DNA from: CALMEH01 sp964548225
GTDB taxonomy: Bacteria > Acidobacteriota > Blastocatellia > Pyrinomonadales > Pyrinomonadaceae
Reading direction: 5' to 3'
Assembly (NCBI GenBank): GCA_964548225.1
Contig: CAZJQP010000088.1
Coordinates: 1-20,940 of the forward strand
DNA length: 20,940 nt
The translations under genes and the position numbers were made by a program. The notes beneath the pieces are model-generated. The model was given only the letters and a program-made list of their open reading frames with translations, was not told where the DNA came from and ran no database searches. Positions 15,278-20,940 of the stretch are shown here, one piece after another (positions within the stretch are counted from its first letter, which is position 1; each line of letters begins with the position of its first letter).

Positions 15278-15298
15278 AATTTCAAATGTTCATTAGCG

Positions 15299-15346
15299 GC
15301 GGCAACCTGTTAAAATAATTTTTGACAGGTTGCCGCTTTTTGTTTT
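15299..15346 (+). terminator. Intrinsic terminator after the lipoprotein gene
   Basis: A 12-bp perfect GC-rich stem (15299-15310 with 15325-15336) with a 14-base loop is followed at once by TTTTTGTTTT. It begins 21 bases after the lipoprotein stop codon and is a textbook Rho-independent terminator. Confidence 0.88.
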
Positions 15347-15355
15347 AAACGTGAA

Positions 15356-15829
15356 ATGAAAAAAGAAGACAAAGATTTACCGAATTTCCATAAAATCAAC
15401 GAAAGCCTTTATCGCGGCGGACAACCGACCGCCGAAGGTTTCAAAAAACTCGCGGAATTAGGAATAAAAACCGTCGTCAGCTTCCGCGATACGCAATCGA
15501 AAGTCTTGCGCGAAAAAAAATGGGCGGAAGAAAACGGCTTGAAATTTATAAATCTGCGTTTGAGTAATTGGTTCGCCTCAAAAGACGAAGAAATTCACGA
15601 AATTTTGGACGTTATTACAAACCACGAACATCAACCCGTCTTTTTCCACTGCAAACGCGGCGCAGACCGCACGGGAACAGTCGCCGCCGTCTATCGTATG
15701 AAATTTGAAAATTGGACAGGCACACAAGCCAACCGCGAAGCCAAACAACACGGCATCGGCTGGTGGCAGGTTTGGATGAAGGATTATATCAAGGATTATT
15801 ACAAACGAATGATTGGGGAAAAAGATTGA
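15356..15829 (+). CDS. Dual-specificity / tyrosine phosphatase-like protein
   Basis: A 157-residue cytoplasmic protein with the cysteine-phosphatase signature HCKRGADRTGT at 98-108 (H-C-x5-R), giving nucleophile C99 and phosphate-binding R105. The upstream SLYRGGQPT (17-25) and TVVSFRDT (39-46) motifs are typical of bacterial DSP-like and PFA-DSP phosphatases. In these, SLYRGGQP marks the start of the fold. A Trp-rich C-terminus (GWWQVWMKDYIKDYYKRM) completes it. The substrate could be phosphoprotein, an inositol-type phosphate or another phosphoester; the sequence does not decide. It starts just after the terminator of the lipoprotein gene and has no good ribosome binding site, so it is probably separately transcribed. 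It is followed by the palindrome-rich region. Confidence 0.87.
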   Translation: MKKEDKDLPNFHKINESLYRGGQPTAEGFKKLAELGIKTVVSFRDTQSKVLREKKWAEENGLKFINLRLSNWFASKDEEIHEILDVITNHEHQPVFFHCKRGADRTGTVAAVYRMKFENWTGTQANREAKQHGIGWWQVWMKDYIKDYYKRMIGEKD

Positions 15830-15831
15830 GA

Positions 15832-15934
15832 TTGTGCAACCAATGGTTGCACAAATTCTCCAGCCAACGGTTGGAGAATTTCTCTAACAAGTTGTTGGAG
15901 AATTTAAAACTCGCGCCATTGGTGCGAGTTTCTC
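15832..15934. repeat. Degenerate 24-nt tandem repeat made of palindromes
   Basis: Units at 15837-15860, 15861-15884, 15885-15908 and 15909-15934 (26 nt) share a pattern of a CCAAYGG-like core plus a TTCTC or TTTAAA end. Each core sits in its own stem: 15832-15841 with 15845-15854 (perfect, 10 bp), 15854-15862 with 15872-15880, 15880-15890 with 15892-15902 (one mismatch), and 15907-15918 with 15920-15931 (one mismatch). Confidence 0.65.
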
Positions 15935-15959
15935 AATCTGATTTGGTTTTCATAAAATA

Positions 15960-16155
15960 GTCGCGTGAGCGACAAAATGAATTTAGCCGTGTAATTTATT
16001 GCACGGAAAAGATGAAATACAAACCGCGTCGCGTCAGCGACGATTGAATATAATTTGCCAAATAATTCAGCCGTCGCTGACGCGACGCGACAATTTGATT
16101 TACAATAAACCGTGCGTTGAAACACACGGCTAAATTCATTTAATCGCTACGCGAT
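15960..16155. repeat. Compound nested inverted repeat
   Basis: Outer arms 15975-15991 and 16125-16141 are perfect 17-bp reverse complements. Inside, 16025-16042 pairs perfectly with 16072-16089 (18 bp, GC-rich) and can extend by TTGAAT/ATTCAG past one mismatch. Small hairpins GTCGC-GCGAC (15960-15973) and AATCGC-GCGATT (16142-16155) flank it. The layout suggests a folded RNA or a palindromic mobile element. Confidence 0.68.
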
Positions 16156-16182
16156 TTTTGCCGGAAATCTTGAGAAAAAACA

Positions 16183-16776
16183 ATGACCGAACAAATTATC
16201 GAAAATTATAAAACGGACGCTTTGGAAGCGTTTCGCAATTATAAAAAATTGGCGGAGCGGGCGATTGAGCAGACGAGCAAAGACGAATATTTCAAGGCGA
16301 TTGATGCTGAGGCGAATTCGATTGCCGTGATTGTCAAGCATATCGGCGGAAATTTGCGTTCGCGTTGGACTGATTTTTTGACGACGGACGGCGAAAAGGC
16401 TGATAGGTTTCGGGATTCGGAGTTTGTTGCCGAAACGGATACGCGGGAAAGTTTGGACGCGCTTTGGGAAACGGGTTGGAATGCGCTTTTGGGGACGCTT
16501 GAATCTTTGGAAATTGCGGATTTCGGCAAAACCGTGCAGATTCGCGGCGAAGATTTTTCGGTGGTCAAAGCGATAAATCGTTCAATCACGCACACGGCGT
16601 ATCACGTCGGGCAGATTACGTTTTTGGCGAAGCATTTTCGTAGCTCTGATTGGAAAACTTTGAGTGTTCCTCGTGGGCAATCGGGCGAATTTAATGCGTT
16701 TTTGGCGGAAAATAAAGGCAAGACGCATTATTTGGAAGCAACGCAGGAGTTTGCCAAAGAAAAATCGAAAGAATAA
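16183..16776 (+). CDS. DUF1572 family protein (DinB-like fold)
   Basis: A 197-residue protein matching DUF1572 closely. It has NSIAVIVKHIGGNLRSRWTD with H53 (about 45-64), a DGEKADRFRDSEF segment, LWETGWNALL, and the INRSITHTAYHVGQITFLAKH helix with H137 and H141. The final SVPRGQSGEFN is also typical. The three histidines correspond to the DinB metal triad, so this is the third DinB-fold protein within 4 kb, though of a different subfamily from the tandem pair. The enzymatic role is unknown; a metal-dependent thiol-transfer activity is possible by fold. It lies between the palindrome-rich region and a 25-bp hairpin, so it is probably a single-gene unit. Confidence 0.88.
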   Translation: MTEQIIENYKTDALEAFRNYKKLAERAIEQTSKDEYFKAIDAEANSIAVIVKHIGGNLRSRWTDFLTTDGEKADRFRDSEFVAETDTRESLDALWETGWNALLGTLESLEIADFGKTVQIRGEDFSVVKAINRSITHTAYHVGQITFLAKHFRSSDWKTLSVPRGQSGEFNAFLAENKGKTHYLEATQEFAKEKSKE

Positions 16777-16810
16777 GTTCAGAAGGCTTTAAGAAAAACT
16801 AAATTTAGCT

Positions 16811-16874
16811 ACAAAATGACACAAAAATTCACGAATAAATTCTACTTCTTTCGTGAATTTTTGTGTCATTTTGT
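16811..16874. terminator. 25-bp perfect hairpin after the DUF1572 gene
   Basis: Arms 16811-16835 and 16850-16874 are exact reverse complements with a 14-base loop. The stem is AT-rich and begins 34 bases after the DUF1572 stop codon. No clean T tract follows, though the arm itself ends in ATTTTGT. A terminator or transcript-end stabiliser is likely; a small repetitive element is also possible. Confidence 0.6.
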
Positions 16875-16974
16875 GGTTAAAAAATTTCAGCAAAGCAATT
16901 TTAGAACGCTATAAAAACAAAGGTTTTCTCGCCGTTAGTGTCGCATTTGTGGTAATCTGTAAATTCTTATTTGT

Positions 16975-18153
16975 ATGAAATCAATCTCCATTTTAGGCTC
17001 AACGGGTTCAATCGGCTGTAATACTCTGAAAACGGTCGAACATCTCGGCGATTTTTGCGTTGTTGCGCTCGCGGCGGGGAAAAATATCGAAACATTAGCC
17101 GAACAGGTTGTAAAATTTCAGCCCGAATTGGTGGCGGTCAAAGATGAAATTTGCGCCGAAGAATTGCTTCGCAGGATTCAAGACTCAAGATTCAAGATTC
17201 CAAAAATCTTAACGGGTGAGGAAGGTTTGATTGCGGTGGCGACGCACGAAAAGGCGGAAACGGTTGTGTCAGCGACGGTTGGCGCAGTCGGATTTGTGCC
17301 GACACTTCGCGCCATCGAAGCCGGAAAGCGAATTGCTTTGGCAAATAAAGAAACTTTGGTGATGGCGGGCGAATTGATGACCGAAGCGGCGGAAAAATCG
17401 GGCGCAGAGATTTTGCCGGTTGATTCGGAACACAACGCGCTTCATCAATGTCTGCGCGGTGAATCTGTCAAAGAAGTCAAACGCCTGATTTTAACGGCAA
17501 GCGGCGGACCTTTTCGGACAAAATCAAAATCGGAAATCGAAAACGCGACACGCGAAGAAGCATTGAATCATCCGAATTGGAAGATGGGCGACAAAATCAC
17601 GATTGATTCGGCGACCTTGATGAACAAAGGTTTGGAAGTCATTGAAGCGCATTGGCTTTTCGGTTTTGGCGCAGAGCAAATTTCCGTCATTGTTCATCCG
17701 CAATCGGTCATTCATTCGATGGTTGAAATGGTTGACGGTTCAATCATCGCGCAACTCGGCGTTACCGATATGAAACACGCGATTCAATATGCTTTGACGT
17801 ATCCGAAACGACAGGAAAATTGTCTTGAACCGTTAGATTTTACGAAGTTAGCGCGGCTTGATTTTGAAGAACCTGATTTTGATAAATTTCCGTGTCTGAA
17901 ATTAGCTTACGACGCACTGAAAATCGGCGGCACAATGCCTGCCGTGCTGAATGCGGCAAACGAAATCGCCGTGCAAGCGTTTTTAGACAATAAAATCTGT
18001 CTGAGCGACATTCCGCGAATCATTGAGTCGGTGATGAATGAACACGAAAAACAATTTGCTTCGAGTTTGGAAGCGATATTGGAAAGCGATTTGTGGGCGC
18101 GTGGAAAGGCAAACGAATTTTTAACCGTTGCCGTCTCCGGCGCAGGTTTGTAA
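16975..18153 (+). CDS. dxr: 1-deoxy-D-xylulose 5-phosphate reductoisomerase
   Basis: A 392-residue cytoplasmic enzyme that converts 1-deoxy-D-xylulose 5-phosphate to 2-C-methyl-D-erythritol 4-phosphate with NADPH, the committed step of the MEP isoprenoid pathway. The NADPH motif GSTGSIG is at 8-14. NKETLVMAGE, the metal-binding LPVDSEHNALHQCL, the LTASGGPF segment, HPNWKMGDKITIDSATLMNKGLE, and VHPQSVIHSMVEM follow in the normal order. Length is normal for the family. The start at 16975 places the Rossmann motif at the expected position; there is no clear ribosome binding site. It leads a same-strand run with rseP and ispG, a pairing (dxr next to rseP) common in bacteria. The last part is complete and ends in TVAVSGAGL. 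Confidence 0.96.
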   Translation: MKSISILGSTGSIGCNTLKTVEHLGDFCVVALAAGKNIETLAEQVVKFQPELVAVKDEICAEELLRRIQDSRFKIPKILTGEEGLIAVATHEKAETVVSATVGAVGFVPTLRAIEAGKRIALANKETLVMAGELMTEAAEKSGAEILPVDSEHNALHQCLRGESVKEVKRLILTASGGPFRTKSKSEIENATREEALNHPNWKMGDKITIDSATLMNKGLEVIEAHWLFGFGAEQISVIVHPQSVIHSMVEMVDGSIIAQLGVTDMKHAIQYALTYPKRQENCLEPLDFTKLARLDFEEPDFDKFPCLKLAYDALKIGGTMPAVLNAANEIAVQAFLDNKICLSDIPRIIESVMNEHEKQFASSLEAILESDLWARGKANEFLTVAVSGAGL

Positions 18154-18161
18154 AAAATAAT

Positions 18162-18190
18162 TTGACTGTGGTTCGCGTGAGTTCTAAACT
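18162..18190 (+). promoter_or_regulatory. Possible internal promoter ahead of rseP
   Basis: TTGACT (18162-18167), a 17-base spacer and TAAACT (18185-18190) lie in the 104-base dxr-rseP gap. Five of six and four of six positions match consensus. This would let rseP and ispG be transcribed apart from dxr. Confidence 0.45.
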
Positions 18191-18257
18191 TTTATTTGCA
18201 ACTTGATTTAGAGAGTAGGTTTCTAAATTTCAAGTTATTCAAGAAGGATTATAAAAA

Positions 18258-19622
18258 ATGCCTGATATTTTAATAGTAATTTTAGCTGTCATCTTTGTTC
18301 TCGGAATTGCGATAAACATTCACGAGTTCGGACATTTTATCGTTGCCAAAATGTTTGGAATGCGTGTCGAAGCGTATTCATTCTTCGGTTTGGGACCAAG
18401 AATTTGGGGCTTTAAGGTCGGTCATACCGATTATCGAATTTCGGCGATTCCGCTCGGTGCTTACGTTAAACTTTACGGCGACGAAGCAACCGCTTCGCTC
18501 GAAGGCGGTGAATCGGAAGGCGAAAAAGTTCCCGATGAAGAGCTTTATGAACTGCGTCCGCGTTGGCAGAAGTTTCTTGTAATGCTCGGCGGACCGTTTA
18601 TGAATATTGTTCTCGCGCTCGGCATTCCGTTTTTCGGTGCGTGGCTTTACGGCGTGCCTTCAATGCCTGCGCCGATTGTCGGAATTGTTAATTCGGGCAG
18701 TGCGGCGGAGAGCGCGGGAATTCAAAAAGGCGACCGCATTACAAATTTCGGCGGCACGGAAAATCCGACGTGGGAAAGAATTCGGATGGATTCATTGGTT
18801 TCTCCTGAACAGCCGATTCCCGTTACGGTTGACCGCGGCGGTCAAAAACTTCAGTTGACTATTACGCCGAAAACAGTTGAGGAACGTGGCAATAAGATTG
18901 GTGAGATTGGATTTACGCCTGATATGGGTGTTGAACCTGTCAAAGTCGGCTCGCTTTCGCCAAATTCTCCGGCGGCAAGTTCCGGTTTAGAAGTTGGCGA
19001 CCGCGTTGTTGCTTTCAACGGAAATACTGTCCGCAACCGCGAAGAATTAACGGTCCAGATTCGTGAAAATAAAGATGCTCCGGCAGTTTTAACAGTTGAG
19101 CGAAACGGCGAGCGCAAAGAAATCAAGACCAATGCAAAGCTCGATGACGACCAAGTTTATCGAATCGGAATCGGATTCAGTCAGGCGGAAATCACAACAC
19201 GCGAAGCCGCTTCGGTTGGGCAAGCCTCTGCTTTTGCGCTCAATGCAAATTGGCAAGTGCTGCGTCTTACCGGAAAAGTTTTCGGACAACTATTTTCAGG
19301 TCAACGCTCGGTCAAAGATGCCGGACTCGCGGGACCTGTCGGGATTGTTCAGCAAATCGCGCAAGTTGTTCGTGCCGATGGATTTTTAGGTTTAATTCCA
19401 ATGTTAATGCTGATTAGCTTGAACTTAGGCGTGTTCAATCTTCTGCCGATTCCGCTTCTCGATGGTGGGCAGATTATGGTTTTGGGCATCGAAAAAGTTA
19501 TGTCTTGGTTCGGCAAAACGCTTTCGATGGCGATTAAAGAAAAGATTCAGCTTGCAGGTTTGGCGATAATTCTGGTGCTGATGGTCTTTACTTTATTTTT
19601 AGATATTTCGAGATTCTTTTAA
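18258..19622 (+). CDS. rseP: Site-2 intramembrane zinc metalloprotease RseP
   Basis: A 454-residue inner-membrane protease that cuts single-span regulators (such as anti-sigma factors) within the membrane after a first periplasmic cut. The zinc-binding HEFGH motif is at 22-26 in the first transmembrane helix. The third ligand lies in NLLPIPLLDGGQ, with D402. Two PDZ domains lie in the periplasmic loop (about 135-205 and 225-300), each with GDR-type carboxylate-binding segments (IQKGDRI, LEVGDRV). GLAGPVGI precedes the C-terminal helices. Length matches two-PDZ RseP of proteobacterial type rather than one-PDZ family members. AGAAGGA about 10 bases upstream supports the start. Substrates are not in this window: no sigma/anti-sigma pair is seen. 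Confidence 0.95.
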   Translation: MPDILIVILAVIFVLGIAINIHEFGHFIVAKMFGMRVEAYSFFGLGPRIWGFKVGHTDYRISAIPLGAYVKLYGDEATASLEGGESEGEKVPDEELYELRPRWQKFLVMLGGPFMNIVLALGIPFFGAWLYGVPSMPAPIVGIVNSGSAAESAGIQKGDRITNFGGTENPTWERIRMDSLVSPEQPIPVTVDRGGQKLQLTITPKTVEERGNKIGEIGFTPDMGVEPVKVGSLSPNSPAASSGLEVGDRVVAFNGNTVRNREELTVQIRENKDAPAVLTVERNGERKEIKTNAKLDDDQVYRIGIGFSQAEITTREAASVGQASAFALNANWQVLRLTGKVFGQLFSGQRSVKDAGLAGPVGIVQQIAQVVRADGFLGLIPMLMLISLNLGVFNLLPIPLLDGGQIMVLGIEKVMSWFGKTLSMAIKEKIQLAGLAIILVLMVFTLFLDISRFF

Positions 19623-19623
19623 T

Positions 19624-19708
19624 AGTTGAGCGAGTTTGGCGAGTTCGGCGAGTTAAAATCATTTACCTCACCAAACTCGCCAAACTTGCCCAACTCGCTC
19701 AACTTTTT
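19624..19708 (+). repeat. 31-bp hairpin of 9-nt repeats between rseP and ispG
   Basis: Arms 19624-19654 and 19674-19704 are reverse complements at 28 of 31 positions, with a 19-base loop, followed by TTTTT (19704-19708). Each arm is made of GGCGAGTTT-like 9-mers. The hairpin starts right after the rseP stop codon and ends five bases before the ispG ATG. It resembles an attenuator or terminator, and it translates to a misleading Asn/Pro/Ser-rich extension of IspG. Confidence 0.7.
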
Positions 19709-19712
19709 CAAA

Positions 19713-20825
19713 ATGAAACGCGAATCAAAAGCGGTCAAAGTCCGCAACATACAAATCGGCGGCGGTGCGCCCGTTTCGGTGCAATCAATGACGAAAACCG
19801 ACACGACCGACGTTGACGGCACAATCAAACAAATCGAAGAAATGACGAAAGCCGGATGCGAAATCGTCCGCATTGCCGTTCCCGACGACGATGCGGCGGC
19901 GGCACTTCATAAAATCCGCAAACGCACGGACGTTCCGATTGTCGCCGACATTCATTTTCATTATAAATTAGCCTTAAAAGCTCTGGACGCGGGCATTGAT
20001 AAACTTCGCTTAAACCCCGGAAATATCGGTTCAATTGACCGCGTGCGCGAAGTCGTGAGGGCAACGGAAGCGCGTGGAATTCCAATCAGAATCGGTGTCA
20101 ACGGCGGCTCACTCGAAAAAGATTTACTTAAAAAATACGGCTCGGCAACGCCCGAAGCGATGGTCGAATCGGGAATGCGGCACATTCAAATTCTTGAAGA
20201 TTTGGGCTTTTCCGACATTGTAATTTCTCTGAAAGCATCGGACGTAAATCGAATGGTTGCGGCTTATCGTCTTATGGCTGAGAAAGTAAATTACCCTTTG
20301 CATCTCGGCGTAACCGAAGCCGGAACGCCGTTTGGCGGCACGATAAAATCGGCAATGGGACTTGGAATTTTGCTTCACGAGGGCATCGGCGATACGATTC
20401 GTGTTTCTTTGGCGGCAGAACCGCATGAAGAAGTTCGCGTCGGTTGGGAAATTTTGAAATCTCTGGAACTCAGAAAACGTGGCGTAACTGTCGTTGCTTG
20501 CCCAACTTGCGGACGGCTTGATGTTGATAATTTTGTTGAAATCGTTACCGAAGTCGAAAGAAGACTCGCGCACATCGAAGAACCGCTTCATCTTTCAATT
20601 ATGGGTTGCGCCGTCAATGGTCCGGGCGAAGCACACGATTCACAACTCGGAATTACATTTGGTCGCCAAGTCGGAATGATCTTCAAAGACGGCGTGCCGA
20701 TGCGAAAAGTCGCGGGCGTTGATATTGTCGAAGAATTCGTCAAAGAAGTCGAAATTCTGCGAAAAGAAGGATCAAACATCAAAGCGATTGATAAAAAAAT
20801 CGTCCAAAACATCGTCAACAGCTAA
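19713..20825 (+). CDS. ispG: 4-hydroxy-3-methylbut-2-enyl diphosphate synthase
   Basis: A 370-residue iron-sulfur enzyme of the MEP pathway that reduces the cyclic diphosphate MEcPP to HMBPP. The TIM-barrel part starts VRNIQIGGGAPVSVQSMTKTDT, with DIHFHYKLAL and RLNPGNIGS. The C-terminal 4Fe-4S domain has cysteines C263 and C266 (CPTCG) and C299 (MGCAVNGPGE), with E306 as the fourth ligand. It is the standard two-domain bacterial form. The start at 19713 gives the normal N-terminus. An in-frame ATG at 19626 would add 29 Ser/Asn/Pro-rich residues encoded wholly by the intergenic hairpin, which is not a believable extension. No Shine-Dalgarno sequence is visible. It shares the strand and pathway with dxr, about 1.5 kb upstream. 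Confidence 0.95.
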   Translation: MKRESKAVKVRNIQIGGGAPVSVQSMTKTDTTDVDGTIKQIEEMTKAGCEIVRIAVPDDDAAAALHKIRKRTDVPIVADIHFHYKLALKALDAGIDKLRLNPGNIGSIDRVREVVRATEARGIPIRIGVNGGSLEKDLLKKYGSATPEAMVESGMRHIQILEDLGFSDIVISLKASDVNRMVAAYRLMAEKVNYPLHLGVTEAGTPFGGTIKSAMGLGILLHEGIGDTIRVSLAAEPHEEVRVGWEILKSLELRKRGVTVVACPTCGRLDVDNFVEIVTEVERRLAHIEEPLHLSIMGCAVNGPGEAHDSQLGITFGRQVGMIFKDGVPMRKVAGVDIVEEFVKEVEILRKEGSNIKAIDKKIVQNIVNS

Positions 20826-20940
20826 ATGTGAAATATAATCGCCCAAGTTTATTAAGAAGCTGTGTTCAAACTCAAATTTAGTTCTTTAGACCTCTTGCAA
20901 AAGAAAGTTAATGATTAAGTGCATAATTATACAGACCAGC

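Larger units (their letters stand above)
15830..16182. other. Palindrome-rich gene-free region
   Basis: About 350 bases with no credible gene. The first part (15832-15931) is a chain of four short palindromes spaced about 24 bases apart. The second part (15960-16155) is a nested inverted repeat with an inner 18-bp perfect stem. Open frames through it are periodic because of the repeats and are not considered real. Confidence 0.75.

Noticed and set aside
15837..15934. CRISPR-like periodicity
   Set aside because: The 24-nt units follow each other with no spacers and are degenerate, so this is a tandem palindromic repeat and not a CRISPR array.
15712..15960. Plus-strand open frame of 82 codons running into the palindrome chain
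   Set aside because: It overlaps the phosphatase gene in another frame, and its remainder is translated repeat sequence.
20124..20591. Minus-strand open frame of 155 codons
   Set aside because: It is antisense to ispG, which is unambiguous.
20826..20940. Final 115 bases after ispG
   Set aside because: I looked for a gene start, a terminator hairpin or a tRNA and found nothing supportable.

Overview
The window looks like a chromosomal segment of an environmental Gram-negative bacterium, most likely Acidobacteriota, class Blastocatellia (Pyrinomonas-like). This is inferred from several things: a very large secreted protein ending in six D-x-DGD calcium-binding repeats of the 'PVPADYDGDGK' style; several DinB/DUF1572 proteins; a fadN-type beta-oxidation gene; and a dxr-rseP-ispG cluster. 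The lineage is an inference; no rRNA or tRNA gene is present to fix it.

Layout, left to right. (1) 165-3176: a secreted multidomain adhesin-like protein, convergent with a small exported peptidoglycan-binding protein (3329-3967, minus) that has a consensus promoter. A perfect 27-bp inverted repeat fills the gap between them. (2) 3968-4597: about 630 bases without a gene. (3) 4598-6151: a membrane diguanylate cyclase (7TM-PAS-GGDEF). (4) 6195-7388: remnants of toxin-antitoxin modules. These are an orphan DUF104 antitoxin, an orphan XRE-type antitoxin, and an antitoxin/RelE pair whose toxin is frameshifted. A 10-bp palindrome lies between the two divergent units. (5) 7454-9763, minus: an AT-rich, tightly coupled two-gene unit made of a DUF3696-type AAA/ABC ATPase and an unrecognised 281-residue partner. 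It has the architecture of a phage-defence system and is the best candidate here for something undescribed. (6) 9926-12304: a FadN-like beta-oxidation fusion enzyme, with a FadR-type operator placed inside its promoter. (7) 12394-14729: five small same-strand genes (unknown, two tandem DinB paralogs, DUF4442 hotdog protein, DUF1398). (8) 14828-15277 lipoprotein with a clear terminator, then 15356-15829 a DSP-type phosphatase. (9) 15830-16182: about 350 bases packed with palindromes. (10) 16183-16776 DUF1572 protein. (11) 16975-20825: dxr, rseP, ispG, joining the MEP isoprenoid pathway to an intramembrane protease.

A recurring theme is that many intergenic gaps are filled by one long hairpin whose arms differ from gap to gap. 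Two of these are built from 9-10 nt direct repeats.
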